A stretch of DNA of 64,000 bases from Thelonectria olida (taxonomy: Eukaryota; Ascomycota; Sordariomycetes; Hypocreales; Nectriaceae), in assembly GCA_020736575.1 (NCBI GenBank), contig JAGPYM010000004.1:2232001-2296000 (forward strand), written 5' to 3'. Position numbers and translations under genes: made by a program. How positions within the stretch are numbered: position 1 is the stretch's first letter; every line of letters starts with the position of its first letter. Positions 46,701 to 57,373 of this stretch are shown here, one piece after another. The notes under the pieces were generated by a model. The model had not been told where the DNA came from, made no database searches, and was given only the letters and a program-made list of their open reading frames with translations.

Positions 46701-47119
46701 CCCATGGCCGAATTCCGGACAAACCGTTCGACGTCGGTGGGCGCAATGGTGAAAATGGTGGTAAGGGAGTGGGTGGCGAGGGATCGAAACTTGTCCTTGT
46801 GGTCGCCCAGCTTCTCGACGATGAGGGGAAGCGTCCGGTTGGCCTCCTTGGCAAGCTGCTTGGGATCCTGTCGCGACAGGCGAGTCAGGAGGTGGTTGAG
46901 GGCCGTGAAACCGGCGTTGACGAGAGCGGCATGTTGCGAGGTGGCGGCGGTGCGCAGGCCGTCGAACAGCTGAGGGATGGAAGCTTCGGGGACATTGTGT
47001 TGCTTGATGCCCGACTTTACGGTGGTGACGTATTGAACCTTGCTATCGAGGGAGCCGTCGCCGCGTAGGATGGTTGTCAAGTCGGCGACCTGCTGGTCGG
47101 TAAGCTTGATGTCGGCCAT
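43718..47119 (-). CDS. STU1: STU1, CLASP-family microtubule-stabilising protein
   Basis: Exons 47119-46652, 46588-46470, 46411-45512 and 45461-43718 encode 1076 residues. All introns are short GT-AG. The N-terminal TOG-like HEAT array starts MADIKLTDQQVADLTTILRG and crosses intron 1 into MHKEQSLPFRAYVPTLMELL. The second TOG domain lies after a serine/proline linker: NRELDDIFKEMAWFFEGRET, with IEHTGGVDLMEKCIKKGLGD near its end. A basic, S/P-rich microtubule-binding stretch follows. The C-terminal helical domain has SLRLLDSGIARIKSRTLDVH, LVRESKGVFTDDKFEALLIG and a final TYYIVKRQREQGSVSVV. CLASPs bind tubulin and kinetochores and stabilise the spindle. All domains are present in order, so the gene appears intact. 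It converges on the LIM-RhoGAP gene. Confidence 0.95.
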
Positions 47120-48233
47120 GGGCTTTCAGGCAACGAATCTGCTCCTTTGAAGAGGTTGTGGTCAGTTAAAGGTGCGACGGCGGAGGAATTCCAAGGCCAG
47201 CAGGAATGAAGGCAATGGGCCAGGATAACGGGCGATGTGCTCTCACTCCCCTAACGGTCCTCATCTCGGCAGTTGATATGAGGTGGTGTCGTTGGGAAAT
47301 GAGGGGCGTAGAGTCAAGTCAAGTCGAGTCAATGGCGACGACATACCTATCGCAAAATAGAAAAAGGGACAGTTCGCAGGTAAAAACTCAGCAAGCGACG
47401 GAGGGACGAGGTGGAAGCGCTGGTCGTAACGAGCGCATCGAGAGAGGTTCGCGTCGGAGGTGTCGTGTTGTTTTTGGAGTGCTACAATCAGCTAAAGCTC
47501 GAAGTTTATCTCGCGACGGGTGGGCAGCTGCGGGTGGACAGTGGAGGGTGGAGGGGGGACTTGGTGTGTGTGTGTCTGATATGGAGAGTTGGGCGTGCGA
47601 GAATGAAAACAAAGGACCGCCCCCGCCACGGTAACGGTAACGCAGCAGTGAAGGGTTGCCGTAGTAGCCCCCACCACCGTTATTTTCGTTTGATACCCAT
47701 CAAAGCCTTCTCTCATCCGACTGAAGACGTCACGACTGAGCAGGTCGATAACTCATTAATGAGAGATGCTTATCTACTAGTATTTGAAGCGCCAAAAAGG
47801 ATAATTAGTAGAGATCCTCCACACCAATCACACCTCACATCTCACATCGTCATATTGGCCCATCCAACACCCTGGTGACAGGCCTCCTTGGGGCCATTCG
47901 ATCAATGGGAAAGCACACTATTCGAGGACAGACCATCCATCTACCCTTGCCCTGTTAACTGGCGCATGTAAGTGTAGCGTTGCTAATGCCAAGCGAGAAG
48001 AGAGAACCCTGGCAAGGATGACCATTGCTTCAGTTAACACCCAGTTGCTAGACTATCGTTAAGCATCAAAGAGACCGTTTCCCTGTCCGTCTCGCAAGAG
48101 CCACTCCACCTATTCTGGAAACCCCGACTCAGGACATATACAATCCATAGGAAACCCCCTTCAGCCTTCCAATCCTCCTTCCTCCACTCCCGTCTTCAAG
48201 AAACCTCACAAACTCAGCTCATCTGGCGTTCGC
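47120..48233. other. Divergent intergenic region, no gene seen
   Basis: This 1.1-kb spacer separates the STU1 and metallopeptidase starts and should carry both promoters. Frames at 47206-47634 and 47411-47878 lack motifs. C-rich sequence precedes the metallopeptidase. Confidence 0.5.
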
Positions 48234-49088
48234 ATGCCTCAACCCCCTCCCCAGACAACTCCCAACCCCATCCCCTCCTCCCTATTCACCATGACCGTCA
48301 CCCCCGCGTCGGTCTCCCGTCCAGCCCACCAGGCCACCGCCTCCCCTCTCCCGCTGAGAGACGGGCTTGCTGCCGCTGCCGCTGGCGGCGGTCATCAGAA
48401 GCCCATGCCCTCTCCGCCCGTCTTCGAGCTCCCCAAGCTGCGTCTCGAGGTCCGCGACCTCTCCCACCCGGGCGCCCGCCACTTCCTCGACGCCGTCAAC
48501 CCGGCCGACTGCCTCGCAAAGGCCACCCAGAACGTCCTCCGCCTGCTCTACTCGTCTCCGGACTGCCCCACCACCACCCTCCCGCCCACTCGGTCCGTCA
48601 CCCTCATCCTCCGCGACATGCCCGGCGTCGCATACACCACCGGCTCTGACCTCGACAATGACCACAAGGAAGTGCACTTCTCCCTCGGCTACATCGCAAA
48701 CGTCAGCCCGCCGTCGCGCCGTCCCGAAGAGGTCACGGGTGTCATCACCCATGAGCTGGTCCATTGTTTCCAGCGCAACGGCTTTGGCTCGTGTCCGGGT
48801 GGCTTGATCGAGGGCATCGCCGACTGGGTGCGCCTCAACTGCCAGCTCAGTCCTCCTCACTGGAAGCGCAGCGCCGACGGGAAGTGGGACGCGGGCTATC
48901 AGCACACGGCCTACTTTCTCGAGTACCTGGAGGAGCGCTTTGGGGAGGGCACTATTCGTCGCATGAATGAGAAACTGAGGATACAGCGCTACGAAGAGGA
49001 GACGTTCTGGACCGAGTTGGTAGGAGAACCGGTAGACCATCTGTGGGAACATTACGGTGAGAAACTGAATAACGGCGAGAAGTCTTAA
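48234..49088 (+). CDS. Plant basic secretory protein-type (BSP) zinc metallopeptidase domain protein
   Basis: A single exon of 284 residues from the first ATG. A second ATG at 48291, in a better context (CACCATGA), would give 265. The first 50 residues are proline/alanine-rich and show no hydrophobic signal peptide. The BSP domain follows, with FELPKLRLEVRDLSHPGARH, VTLILRDMPGVAY and the zinc site THELVHCFQ (H173, E174, H177). The family-specific GLIEGIADWVRL comes next. The HExxH plus GIADxVR pattern is the catalytic signature of this family, first described in plant defence proteins and found in many fungi. Without a signal peptide a cytosolic protein is more likely than a secreted one. Its substrate is unknown. 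It converges on the next gene, with 235 nt between stops. Confidence 0.88.
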   Translation: MPQPPPQTTPNPIPSSLFTMTVTPASVSRPAHQATASPLPLRDGLAAAAAGGGHQKPMPSPPVFELPKLRLEVRDLSHPGARHFLDAVNPADCLAKATQNVLRLLYSSPDCPTTTLPPTRSVTLILRDMPGVAYTTGSDLDNDHKEVHFSLGYIANVSPPSRRPEEVTGVITHELVHCFQRNGFGSCPGGLIEGIADWVRLNCQLSPPHWKRSADGKWDAGYQHTAYFLEYLEERFGEGTIRRMNEKLRIQRYEEETFWTELVGEPVDHLWEHYGEKLNNGEKS

Positions 49089-49323
49089 AAGACACATGGA
49101 AGCATGCATGATCACTCATGATGTTTGATGATGAGATGACATAAAGATAATTGTTGTGGATATAGAAACTATTACTGAAACCCAAACTCCGTCCTTGAAA
49201 AAGGTGGAAGATGATGACTATCCTCGAATTGTGTACTGTGAATCCCATACCACCGATGAACTCCGACAAACGAACCTTTGATTTTAGAGATCAAGCGAGA
49301 AAGAAACAGATAGCCATGTGTGT

Positions 49324-50460
49324 CTACGCACGCGTAGGAATGGGAGCATCGCTCTCGCTAATGACGCTGCCAACCTCGGACCAGCTGGCGGGGGTCATCA
49401 TGCCTGAGCTCTCGCTCATGACATCGTAATATCGGCCAGTCTCGCCATCTCGAGATGACTGGGCATCGTTGGCGACATCAGCAACATCTTCGGTGGAGCC
49501 GATTATAGACATGGAGTCGGTGGGGGTGAGCTGGCCATCGCTGAGAAGTTCAGGCTCAGAGACGGGGGCAGTAGGAGTAACAGGCAAAGGCGAGTAGAAA
49601 TCAGGGCTGGAGTTCTCTGCCCAAGCCTGGATCGAGGAGTAAGCGTTGTGGCGGTCCTCTTGACCGGCAGTCATGAACTCATCGGGACCAAGCTCTCGGT
49701 CAAGGGTGGCAGAGGACTCGGTTTCAGAGCGGGCGGGTGCAGCCTCGGCATCAAAGAGTACGGCAGCAACGGGCTCGGGAGACAGAGGGAGCTTCTCGTT
49801 CTGGTCGTCGCGGGTGGTGGCACTGTAGATATCGGAGAACTCTTCCATGGTGGGGCCGATGATGCTTGCCTCAGCATTCAACTCTTCAGCATCAATGTGA
49901 TGCTCGTCGGCGAAGGGGTTGGTGTAAGGGAGGTGCGAAGGTTGACCACGATGGCGAAGACCGTCATGCATGGCCCTGGTGTCGGCCCCAGTGTTAAAGA
50001 CAAAAGTTCCCTGCTCAGCGTTCTCATCCTGACGAAGGAAGTCATCAAATGACGAGCCTCGTGGCCGGTTCCCCAAGAGAGCGGGCTTCTCTTTCTCCCG
50101 CTCCTCAGCTTCCCGTTGCTTCTCTTCCATCGCTTGCTTCTCCATGCGGACGGTATTCCAATACAGCAGCTCAATGCGCTGTCTCCGGCGGGTTTCTTCG
50201 TCGGCATCAACGCCATCCTCGGCACCAGCGCCATGGCGGGACTCGAGGAAGCCATCAGCGTCCTCGGGCCTGTTGAAAAGCGGCTCGCGGTAAGCAGGGT
50301 TGATGTTGTCACCCATGGAGTGCAGGGCGACGGCTATCCTGCGGCGGACATCGTCGGCGTAACGGCGGAGCTCGGGTGACTCGTATATGGCCACGGCGGT
50401 CGCAACGGCGACTGAGACGGCAACTACGGCCCCTGAGGCAAGGACAACATGATTAGGCAT
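49324..50460 (-). CDS. Uncharacterised fungal single-span membrane protein
   Basis: A single exon of 378 residues starting MPNHVVLASGAVVAVSVAVA. Residues 4-26 form one hydrophobic span with no cleavage site, so the protein is probably anchored with a short N-terminal tail. A charged segment follows (ELRRYADDVRRRIAVALHS), then a predicted helix/coiled coil (RMEKQAMEEKQREAEEREKE). The rest is acidic and serine-rich, probably disordered, with a repeat-like ending SIIGSTEDVADVA...MMTPASWSEVGSV. I do not recognise a named family; similar anchored acidic proteins occur across filamentous ascomycetes. The frame also opens upstream to 50580, but MPNHVV is the most likely start because the hydrophobic span begins directly after it. 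Confidence 0.82.
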   Translation of the reverse strand: MPNHVVLASGAVVAVSVAVATAVAIYESPELRRYADDVRRRIAVALHSMGDNINPAYREPLFNRPEDADGFLESRHGAGAEDGVDADEETRRRQRIELLYWNTVRMEKQAMEEKQREAEEREKEKPALLGNRPRGSSFDDFLRQDENAEQGTFVFNTGADTRAMHDGLRHRGQPSHLPYTNPFADEHHIDAEELNAEASIIGPTMEEFSDIYSATTRDDQNEKLPLSPEPVAAVLFDAEAAPARSETESSATLDRELGPDEFMTAGQEDRHNAYSSIQAWAENSSPDFYSPLPVTPTAPVSEPELLSDGQLTPTDSMSIIGSTEDVADVANDAQSSRDGETGRYYDVMSESSGMMTPASWSEVGSVISESDAPIPTRA

Positions 50461-53218
50461 CTCGTAAAGGCGTTGGTCGAGCTTCAGACAAGAACAAAGA
50501 CGAATGAACAAGAACAGAGGCTCAGTGGCGGGGAATAGCGAATGTGGGGCGATGTGATTAATTGGAAGTGAGAATCTCAAGAGCAGGCAGGGCGGGTAAA
50601 GATGTAAAGATGGAGAAATAAATATCTTGTTTAAAGGTAAAATGGAAAAGCGAGAGGCGAAAGCAGGAGATGAGGATTGCGTAGACCTCGAACAGATGAC
50701 TTCGCCACCCAGAGTCTAGATGAGAGGTGAAGGATCATGTTGGCTCAGGCACGCCGGCGTTCATCAGGCAGACAAATTCGGGGGAGGCAGACTCGATGGA
50801 AGCGAGGAGCACGGGGCAAACTGGCTCCTGATTCGCAAGCTTCCCTCACAGAGCAGCGCGGGGTCGGGGCAACTACGCTGATGATGGCGGGTGACGACGA
50901 CGCCATGAAACACAGCCCAAGGAGGAAATGATGAGAAAAGGCGAAAAAAAAGAAAAAAAAAAGAAAAAAAAAAAAAAAGAAGATGAAATTGATCAATCAG
51001 GCATACCGGCAGCTACCGCTGGGTGAGGCATCTCGGTCCCTCCTTCTCTCTCACTCTCTGTTCCTCCCCCTCTCTTTCACGTCTGGTGGACGAATGCACT
51101 GAACTGATTGACTGGTCGATCGATTGACGTTCGAGACTCGACTTCTGCGGCGGGCAGGCGGGGGTACGTAGTGGGGGATGGGGATAAGACGGACAGACAG
51201 ACGCAGCTGAGACAGACGACCCCCCTCTTGGAGTCTCGAGCAGACGAGACAATGGAAACAAACAAAAAGGGTCAAAGAATGACAAGTGAAGATAAAAAAA
51301 AATATGGGAGGGGAGAAAAAGAGGGAGAAGAACTTTGGGCGTAGGCGTACGGTGCCCAGATAAAAGCACCACACACACACTTTGCACCCAAAGAAGGTTG
51401 TCCGCTGACTTGACTTTCCGCTCGCTGGGCTGTGCTGCCGCTGCAATGCAAGCCTTGATAAACAACCTTACGAATAACTACCCAACTGGACGTCTACTCG
51501 GAGACTTACGACTAAGACGGGAGCTAACCTGCGAGAAATACGGCAGAGACAGCCAATATCACAGTCGAGTCGCCGCTTGTGGTCGGCGCGTGACGTATGC
51601 AAATCACACTCTTGGAGGTGCCACGATGCAGCCACAGGCGTTGAATGGTTGAATCCAATGCATAAAATAAGGTCTTCCTTTCCTTCATGGCTGCTCATCG
51701 TCATGTATTACTGTGCCTTGCATTTGCTTTCAACCTTCCATTTCAACCTTGAGCGAGGACATCACTCCAACTCTGTCATCATCTCGCTGCCTCGTCTCGG
51801 CTCCCGAACATCAATCGCATTTCGCCTCGCATTCGCATCCTACCGTCATGGCCCAAGATGGTGCAATCGTGCGGCACTTGGTGACCCGCCGTCGCTCGAT
51901 TTGCTCGAGTCAGCCCGCCCAGTCCGGTTCGGAACCAACCAGAAACTCGCTCAGGTCACCAGGTGATGACTGCGCTTTGTGTGCTTGTACTATTGCGGAA
52001 GTTTGCCGCTGAATGAATCGTTGTTTGGGTACCTTGCGTCGCGGACGGGAGGTTAGTTGGTAGGTATTTGTGGCTAGAAAGTAAGGTACCAGATTGCAAC
52101 CGCATTCCTTCGTGGTCGGTGACGTATTGCATAGTCAACTCGTCGCGTAAGCTCATGCCCCAAGTCGCCATCAGCCGCATTCAAACGCATTCTTGCGTTC
52201 CTCCATCCATTGCTTGCCTCCGTCCATCAATTGCAAGGGCAACTTCTCAAAAATGAATTATTCCGCCAACAATTCTCCTTGTTGCCGGCCCGGCCGCCGA
52301 TCCGATGCCGCTAGGACTGGGATGGAGAACCATCATTGATCAACTCAGGCAACAAGATCCAATCGCCGCCTGTTTGGCCCACTGTCCATTTTTGTTTCCA
52401 ATCGCCACAGCCGCTGGTCCACCTGGTGAGATTGGGAGCGCAAGTCGGACAGTCGGAGTTGGGTAAACGGACTTCGCTCTACGCGAGCACCGACCGGCAC
52501 GGACGCGTCTGCTCGCCCTTGACCGACGACGACAGGAGACGGTATTGAGCAGTTACTCTTTGGAGGAAGCACACCGAACGGCCCGAAAACCAGGTCCTCA
52601 AACAGTGGGGAATTGATTGGGAACGGCGCCACCACCTGCCACACACATTGACCAGGCTGCATCAGTCAACTCGAGCACGACAGTCAAGCAATCTTGGCAC
52701 TTTGAATCCCGGATGAGGCTTGCAGGCCATGCTTGCGTTGGTGGGTAGAGCCGAGTGGGCCAATCGAGGAACCCTTCACTTGGCCTGTTGCATTTGACCT
52801 CCAGTTCGGGCACAGCATTGGAACCTCCGGAGAGTATCAAGAAATCGTCCGGGTTGTTCGGTTTGTTACGCACATGGAAGTTCCCACTATCAGTCAAGAC
52901 AGCATCATTCATAGAGGAAAAGAAATCACTCAAGGTTGGCCACACGCGAGTGTCAAAAATAAACGTTAAATTCATTCATTGGGGACGCCCGTCGCCCCCA
53001 GTAGGTATGTAAAACCGTCGCTAATGCAAATGATGATATCTGATAACTCAATGAATCCAATCCAATCCTACTCCCGGGGCTAGCCACAGTCGTGGTACCC
53101 GCGTTTTAGACAATCTTCATTTGCGTGGGGGGCATGATGCGATACAACCACCTAATTCGTCTCACGACGTCTCAAATAGGTTTTGTTTTGGTCTTGCCTT
53201 CACTCAAGCATGGAGGCT
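50461..53218. other. 2.8-kb intergenic region, no convincing gene
   Basis: This region begins with the promoter of the membrane-protein gene. It includes an A-rich tract at 50944-50980 with scattered G and strongly C/T-rich sequence on the - strand at 51000-51300. A 125-codon ATG frame on the - strand at 52598-52975 (MNLTFIFDTRVWPTLSDFFS...) has no motif or splice support. No RNA gene or transposon was seen. Confidence 0.45.
50944..50980. repeat. A-rich tract
   Basis: Runs of 8, 10 and 16 A are separated by single G residues. It is low-complexity DNA upstream of the membrane-protein gene. Confidence 0.85.
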
Positions 53219-53482
53219 TTAGTGAGAGGACTTGGCAGTGCTAGTGGAAGCATTGGAGGAAACCGAGTCGGTCGAGTTCTGGCGGGTAGTCTTGGTGCGC
53301 TCACTGAAGAGGTCCGTTAGCTTCGATATCAAGGCGACCTATTCTTCAAGACAGCAGGAGACTTACTAAGAGGCGCGGTCCTGGAGGACACACTGATACT
53401 TGGCATTGCCAGTCTTGATGTGGAACTTGATGCCACGGTTGTCACCGAAGTGAGGGGGAGCAGGAGTGCCGGTAGAGTCCAT
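53219..53482 (-). CDS. Small 66-residue spliced protein of unknown function
   Basis: Exons 53482-53367 and 53303-53219 join across a 63-nt GT-AG intron (GTAAGT, GCTAAC, CAG) to give 66 residues. It is too short and split to appear as one long frame. The protein starts MDSTGTPAPPHFGDNRGIKF, continues with HIKTGNAKYQCVLQDRASYE, and ends in a serine/threonine-rich tail (TDSVSSNASTSTAKSSH). Support comes from consensus splice signals, a TATA box 137 nt upstream, an A-rich leader and a sensible C-terminus. No signal peptide or membrane span is present. I do not recognise the family. The promoter strength suggests an abundant, perhaps stress- or development-related, small protein, but that is inference. 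Confidence 0.75.
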
Positions 53483-55580
53483 GATGAAGGTTGTGGTTGA
53501 AGAGGAGGGAAGATTCCGTGTAAGTGATGATAGCACTGGAGCTTGTGATGGAGGCTGGACTGAGGAGAACTGAAAGATGATGGTGGAAAAGAATTGTCGA
53601 GGGAGGGTCAAGAGTCCCTTAATATACTTTGACGAGACGGGATACGTATCCTCATCATCTCCCAGGATCCTTCCCTAGGCTGAGGACCCTTTGAGGACAT
53701 CATCCATGAGGCTAAGGAGTGAGCCATTTTCTTGTCTGCGCAACCTCAGCTCGCCCCACGATCTGAAGGGCTCCTAGGGCACCCCCAGCGGCACCGTGCT
53801 CTCCGTCCCCAGGGGCCCGGACATGCGACAAGATTGAAGAGCGAGGGAGCAGTTGCTACGGCCAGTCACCGTGGACCGGCGACGAGGGCCGGGTCCATCC
53901 AGGGCTTTGGGGGTGGGTTGGTGGGATATCGCACGGCTCGGACGGAATGGCACCTGCAGAAGAGCGTCGAGGGTGGAGTGGGTCGGCATGCCTTCTAGAA
54001 GACACCGACGAGTGACATGGATAATGATGGGCCTTTGGGCCAATGTCCGTGGCCGATTGAATGCCGTCGAGGTAGTCTTGTCCGCCGAGGGAAAAGCCGC
54101 GAGGCCGATGTTAATCGCCCTCCTCTCCGACCTCCGCGGATGGATTACTTGGGATCGTCTGTCATTGGTACAGCAGGGCAACTTGTCTATTTCGCAGCGA
54201 TCCGCCTTTCCCGACGGCAATCTCCCACTTTTTTTATTCCCAGGTATTGGCCGGCATTATCGCGATGGCATCGATCATCACGGGACCTTTGATAATTCAA
54301 TGGGGGTTGTTGGCTAATCGTCCACGCCACTTGATAACTTCCATGATTCCGAGGAGAACTCCCGGCAAGACTCGGCTGAAGTGTCTGACGGCCCTAGCTG
54401 GCATCCATCAGAGAATTGAGTCTGCCTGCCCAGTACAGGGGAGGGGGAAGATAGGTAAGCTTTGTATCCGACATAATGTAGACAACTTCCGTAAAGTCCT
54501 TCCTTGTTGAGACAGGTAGCCTGGATTGGTTGGTGAGTTGGCCTAACCCTGCCAACACCTCACAAGCAATTGGCGCGAGACTACCCGCCGCGACAAGCTG
54601 GCACCAAGCAGCTAATGCCTCGTCAATTGGTTTCAAAGTCCAGATGACGTTAAGCAGAGGCTGGGTTCCCCAACAGACAAGCACTGAGGCCAGTACGCTA
54701 GTCACCCCCGCACTCGAGGCTCCACGAGTACACCGTGGACTGGAGGATGATTGGTTTGGTCCACGAGGGCCCCCTGGCTTGTCTTCACCGCATGTCCCTG
54801 AGGATTTCCTGAGTGTATGCAGGGCCCTGGCAACGCTATATTGAAGCTTGGTCGTGAGGCTTTTATGAGTGCATCGCGAGACAGACTCCCCGTCCGTCTG
54901 ATATCCTTTGCCGGACCGAGAGCACTGCAGCGCGGGGGGCTGCAGAATAATCACATGGTCTTGTGACAATTGGTGTTGAGGCGTTTGGTGTTATCTCGCT
55001 TGCCGCTATCCGACCAGCCATCATATTGTCACCCTTGCTTCCCATTTTTGACTCTTCGAGGCTCATGCACATAGGTAGTCTGGTTAGGGTCGACTGGTCA
55101 TCGACGCTCCGGCTAGGGTATGCAGATGCATGTGGGATATGACAAGCATTTCGCTTACAAAACCTTCGTGGAAGCATGTGTCGTTGTGCTCCGAGGGGCT
55201 CGCTTCGCATTTGCATTCTCTTTTAGCCTTCCTACCAAACTTGGGCGCTATTCAGATTGCTGCAATGTTTGATTTGTTGTCAGGTTGCAGATAACTGATC
55301 CACTGTGATTGTGATCAGCTCGGTGTCCAAGTAGACGAAACCGCGCTCTTGGGCCCCTCATAGCCGTGCAACATGGCCTGATACTCAGGAGGTTAGCTTT
55401 GAGGGCACACCAAAACGAGAAGACGGTGCTTCCCATCAGGTATTAGCAGTGTCTTGGCTTACATGGCGGGTGGTGGGATGGACCTTGCGCAATGGTGACT
55501 GCAAGCCAAGTGATGCTGAATGCCCAATAGCTCCAAGGATGCTAAATCGAAACACGCAGTCTCTGCAGAGTGGAAAACGC
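53483..55580. other. 2.1-kb intergenic region, no convincing gene
   Basis: The proximal part is the promoter of the small spliced gene. A 191-codon frame on the - strand (54394-54969) starts with TTG, not ATG, and has no motif. Frames at 53774-54317 are open on both strands and cannot be told apart. No feature is supported beyond the TATA box. Confidence 0.45.
53619..53626 (-). promoter_or_regulatory. TATA box of the 66-residue protein gene
   Basis: TATATTAA on the - strand lies 137 nt upstream of the ATG at 53482. The intervening leader is A/G- and C/A-rich, as expected for a transcribed 5' UTR. Confidence 0.5.
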
Positions 55581-56545
55581 TTACGCCTTGTCCATCATAT
55601 CCATGATCCGTTGTTCCTCATCAATCTCGGTGGTGCCATTGCCAGCGTGCAATCCCCTCTTCTGCATCTCACCCTCCACAAGCGCCCGCGTGAGCATCCC
55701 CGCGACGAGGTGAGGCATATCATCCTTTTGCTTGCGCATGCAGGTCTCGACACTCCTCATCGCCACCACCAAAAAGCCCAGCTCCTCCCTGTCAACATCA
55801 AACACCTCCCACCATTCGCATTCGGGCATCTTTGCACCCACATCCCGAGCGGCATTATAGATGGCGGCAGTCGCAAGAGCATGAGGCTGATGGGTGAGGT
55901 ACAACATCTGTGGTGACAACAAGGCGGTGTTGAGATACTGGATGGTGCGAAGAGAGATCGTAGACTTTGGCTGTGAGAGGAAATCGAGTGTTTGGAGGTA
56001 GGTGACGGCAAGAGGATGAGGTAGGGAGACATGGGTATCGAAGGAGAGCGTGTATAGGATGCGCGCTTCGGTCGCGAGAAGCCGATTCTGAAAGCCGAAG
56101 TAGTCGGCTTCGGACACGTAGTAAGACTTGGGGTCGTTGGTTGGTGCATCCCGGGGCAGCGGGAAGGAAGACTTTTCCGAGAGAAGGTAGGCATATGCAT
56201 TGGACAAGTCTCGCGCCGACCGTGGTTCAGATCCCATTTTCGCAACGAGGTAGAGCGCGGCTGCAGAGGTATCCTAGACATGGTCAGCAGCGCGAAGAGA
56301 TGCGGGGGAGAAATATGTACGCTGAACTCATTGGCCATGGGCGAATCGACAAGCCAGTGTCGCGCAAGAATGACGTTTGCCTGCGCAGTCACAGACTGGG
56401 GAAGCTCAAGCAGACGTCCTGCAGCTTGGGTGAGGCATTGTGATGCGACGAAGACAGCTTCCTGGAGATCCTGGGGTAGAGTGGAAAAGGAGGATCGATG
56501 GTACAGCTGGGAAGCTGTGGCGAGTGGATTGGTAAGATGCGACAT
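55581..56545 (-). CDS. Cyclin-L/K-like cyclin-box protein
   Basis: Exons 56545-56321 and 56273-55581 encode 305 residues. The 47-nt intron joins MANEFS to DTSAAALYLVAKM in frame. The first cyclin box starts near residue 20: STLPQDLQEAVFVASQCLTQ and SVTAQANVILARHWLVDSPM. The pattern of a short N-terminus, then the Q-A-V-x-x-Q core and an alanine-rich helix, is that of transcription-type cyclins (L, K and T groups). The second box has ATEARILYTLSFDTHVSLPH and NTALLSPQMLYLTHQPHALA. Such cyclins partner CDKs that phosphorylate RNA polymerase II or splicing factors. No RS domain is present, unlike animal cyclin L. It is divergent from SEH1, with 828 nt between starts. Confidence 0.85.
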
Positions 56546-57373
56546 GACGTGTTTGGCGGCGAGAGATGAAGATGAAGAGGCTGGTGACGATGGCTTGATG
56601 CAAAAGCTGTGACGAAACTTGAAGTTTTGCTTGCAAGGCTGAGTGTGTGAGCTTTCACGACCACCCGACTTGATTGCAGTGGGCCTCCCCACCACCCACC
56701 ACCCCTGCAGCCCATGACACCATCTCGCCCTCGCAGGCATGAGCCCAGTGAGTGAAGTCGGGAAGTGAAAGCAGGTAACTTATCGAAATCGTCAGGAGAG
56801 GCTGCTCTTGCTTGGTTAATTTCAACAAAGATTGCTGAGTTTACTGCAACTGGGCTCCCCTCTCGAGGTGCGCTTCTTCTATCCGTGCCCTTTTCTGCTT
56901 GTCACGATGTGCATGGATATCAGCGGCTTAGCATCACTTTTAGAATGTCTGACTCTAGAGGCTGTGTGAAAGCCGAGCTCAAGCTCTTTGATCAGTCCCT
57001 TTCCTGCTCTCACGAACCAATCAACCATTACATTTCACATTTCCCCAACCATCACCATCATCACATGCGACCAGAGACGCTGCGGGGCATCTGGCATCCC
57101 GCCCACCTCAGCTCGTGCACTGACAGGGTACGTAGCTTGAGCCGCAGTGAGGTGCAGGTGGAGCTCATCCTCCACAACATGCCACCACCCGGAGTCGCAG
57201 CCAAGCAACATCACAACCACCATCAAACCACGCGACAGTACGTCCAATTGCCAGTGCTCCGCTCCAAACCAGCCCTCGCTATAGGCTCGCTACCTCCTTC
57301 GCGCTGCGACTCATTCCGTCACTGCTGTCGCCAACACCTCTCCGGTCGTTGCTCGCGGCCCCCTTCACCGACA
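56546..57373. other. Divergent promoter region of cyclin-like gene and SEH1
   Basis: No separate gene is seen. On the + strand the SEH1 frame stays open upstream for about 200 codons without a family match, including a H-rich stretch, so it is probably 5' UTR. A GTACGT at 57128 could be the donor of a leader intron. Confidence 0.5.

Noticed and set aside
48282..49115. 277-codon open frame on the - strand opposite the BSP metallopeptidase
   Set aside because: It is the antisense shadow of a high-GC coding exon; the + strand frame carries the HELVH and GIADWVR motifs and this one has none.
54394..54969. 191-codon frame on the - strand
   Set aside because: It begins with TTG, lacks an ATG until near its end, and shows no recognisable domain or splice signals.
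55757..56740. 327-codon frame on the - strand overlapping the cyclin-like gene
   Set aside because: It is a shifted frame of the same strand; the cyclin-box motifs are found only in the chosen spliced frame.
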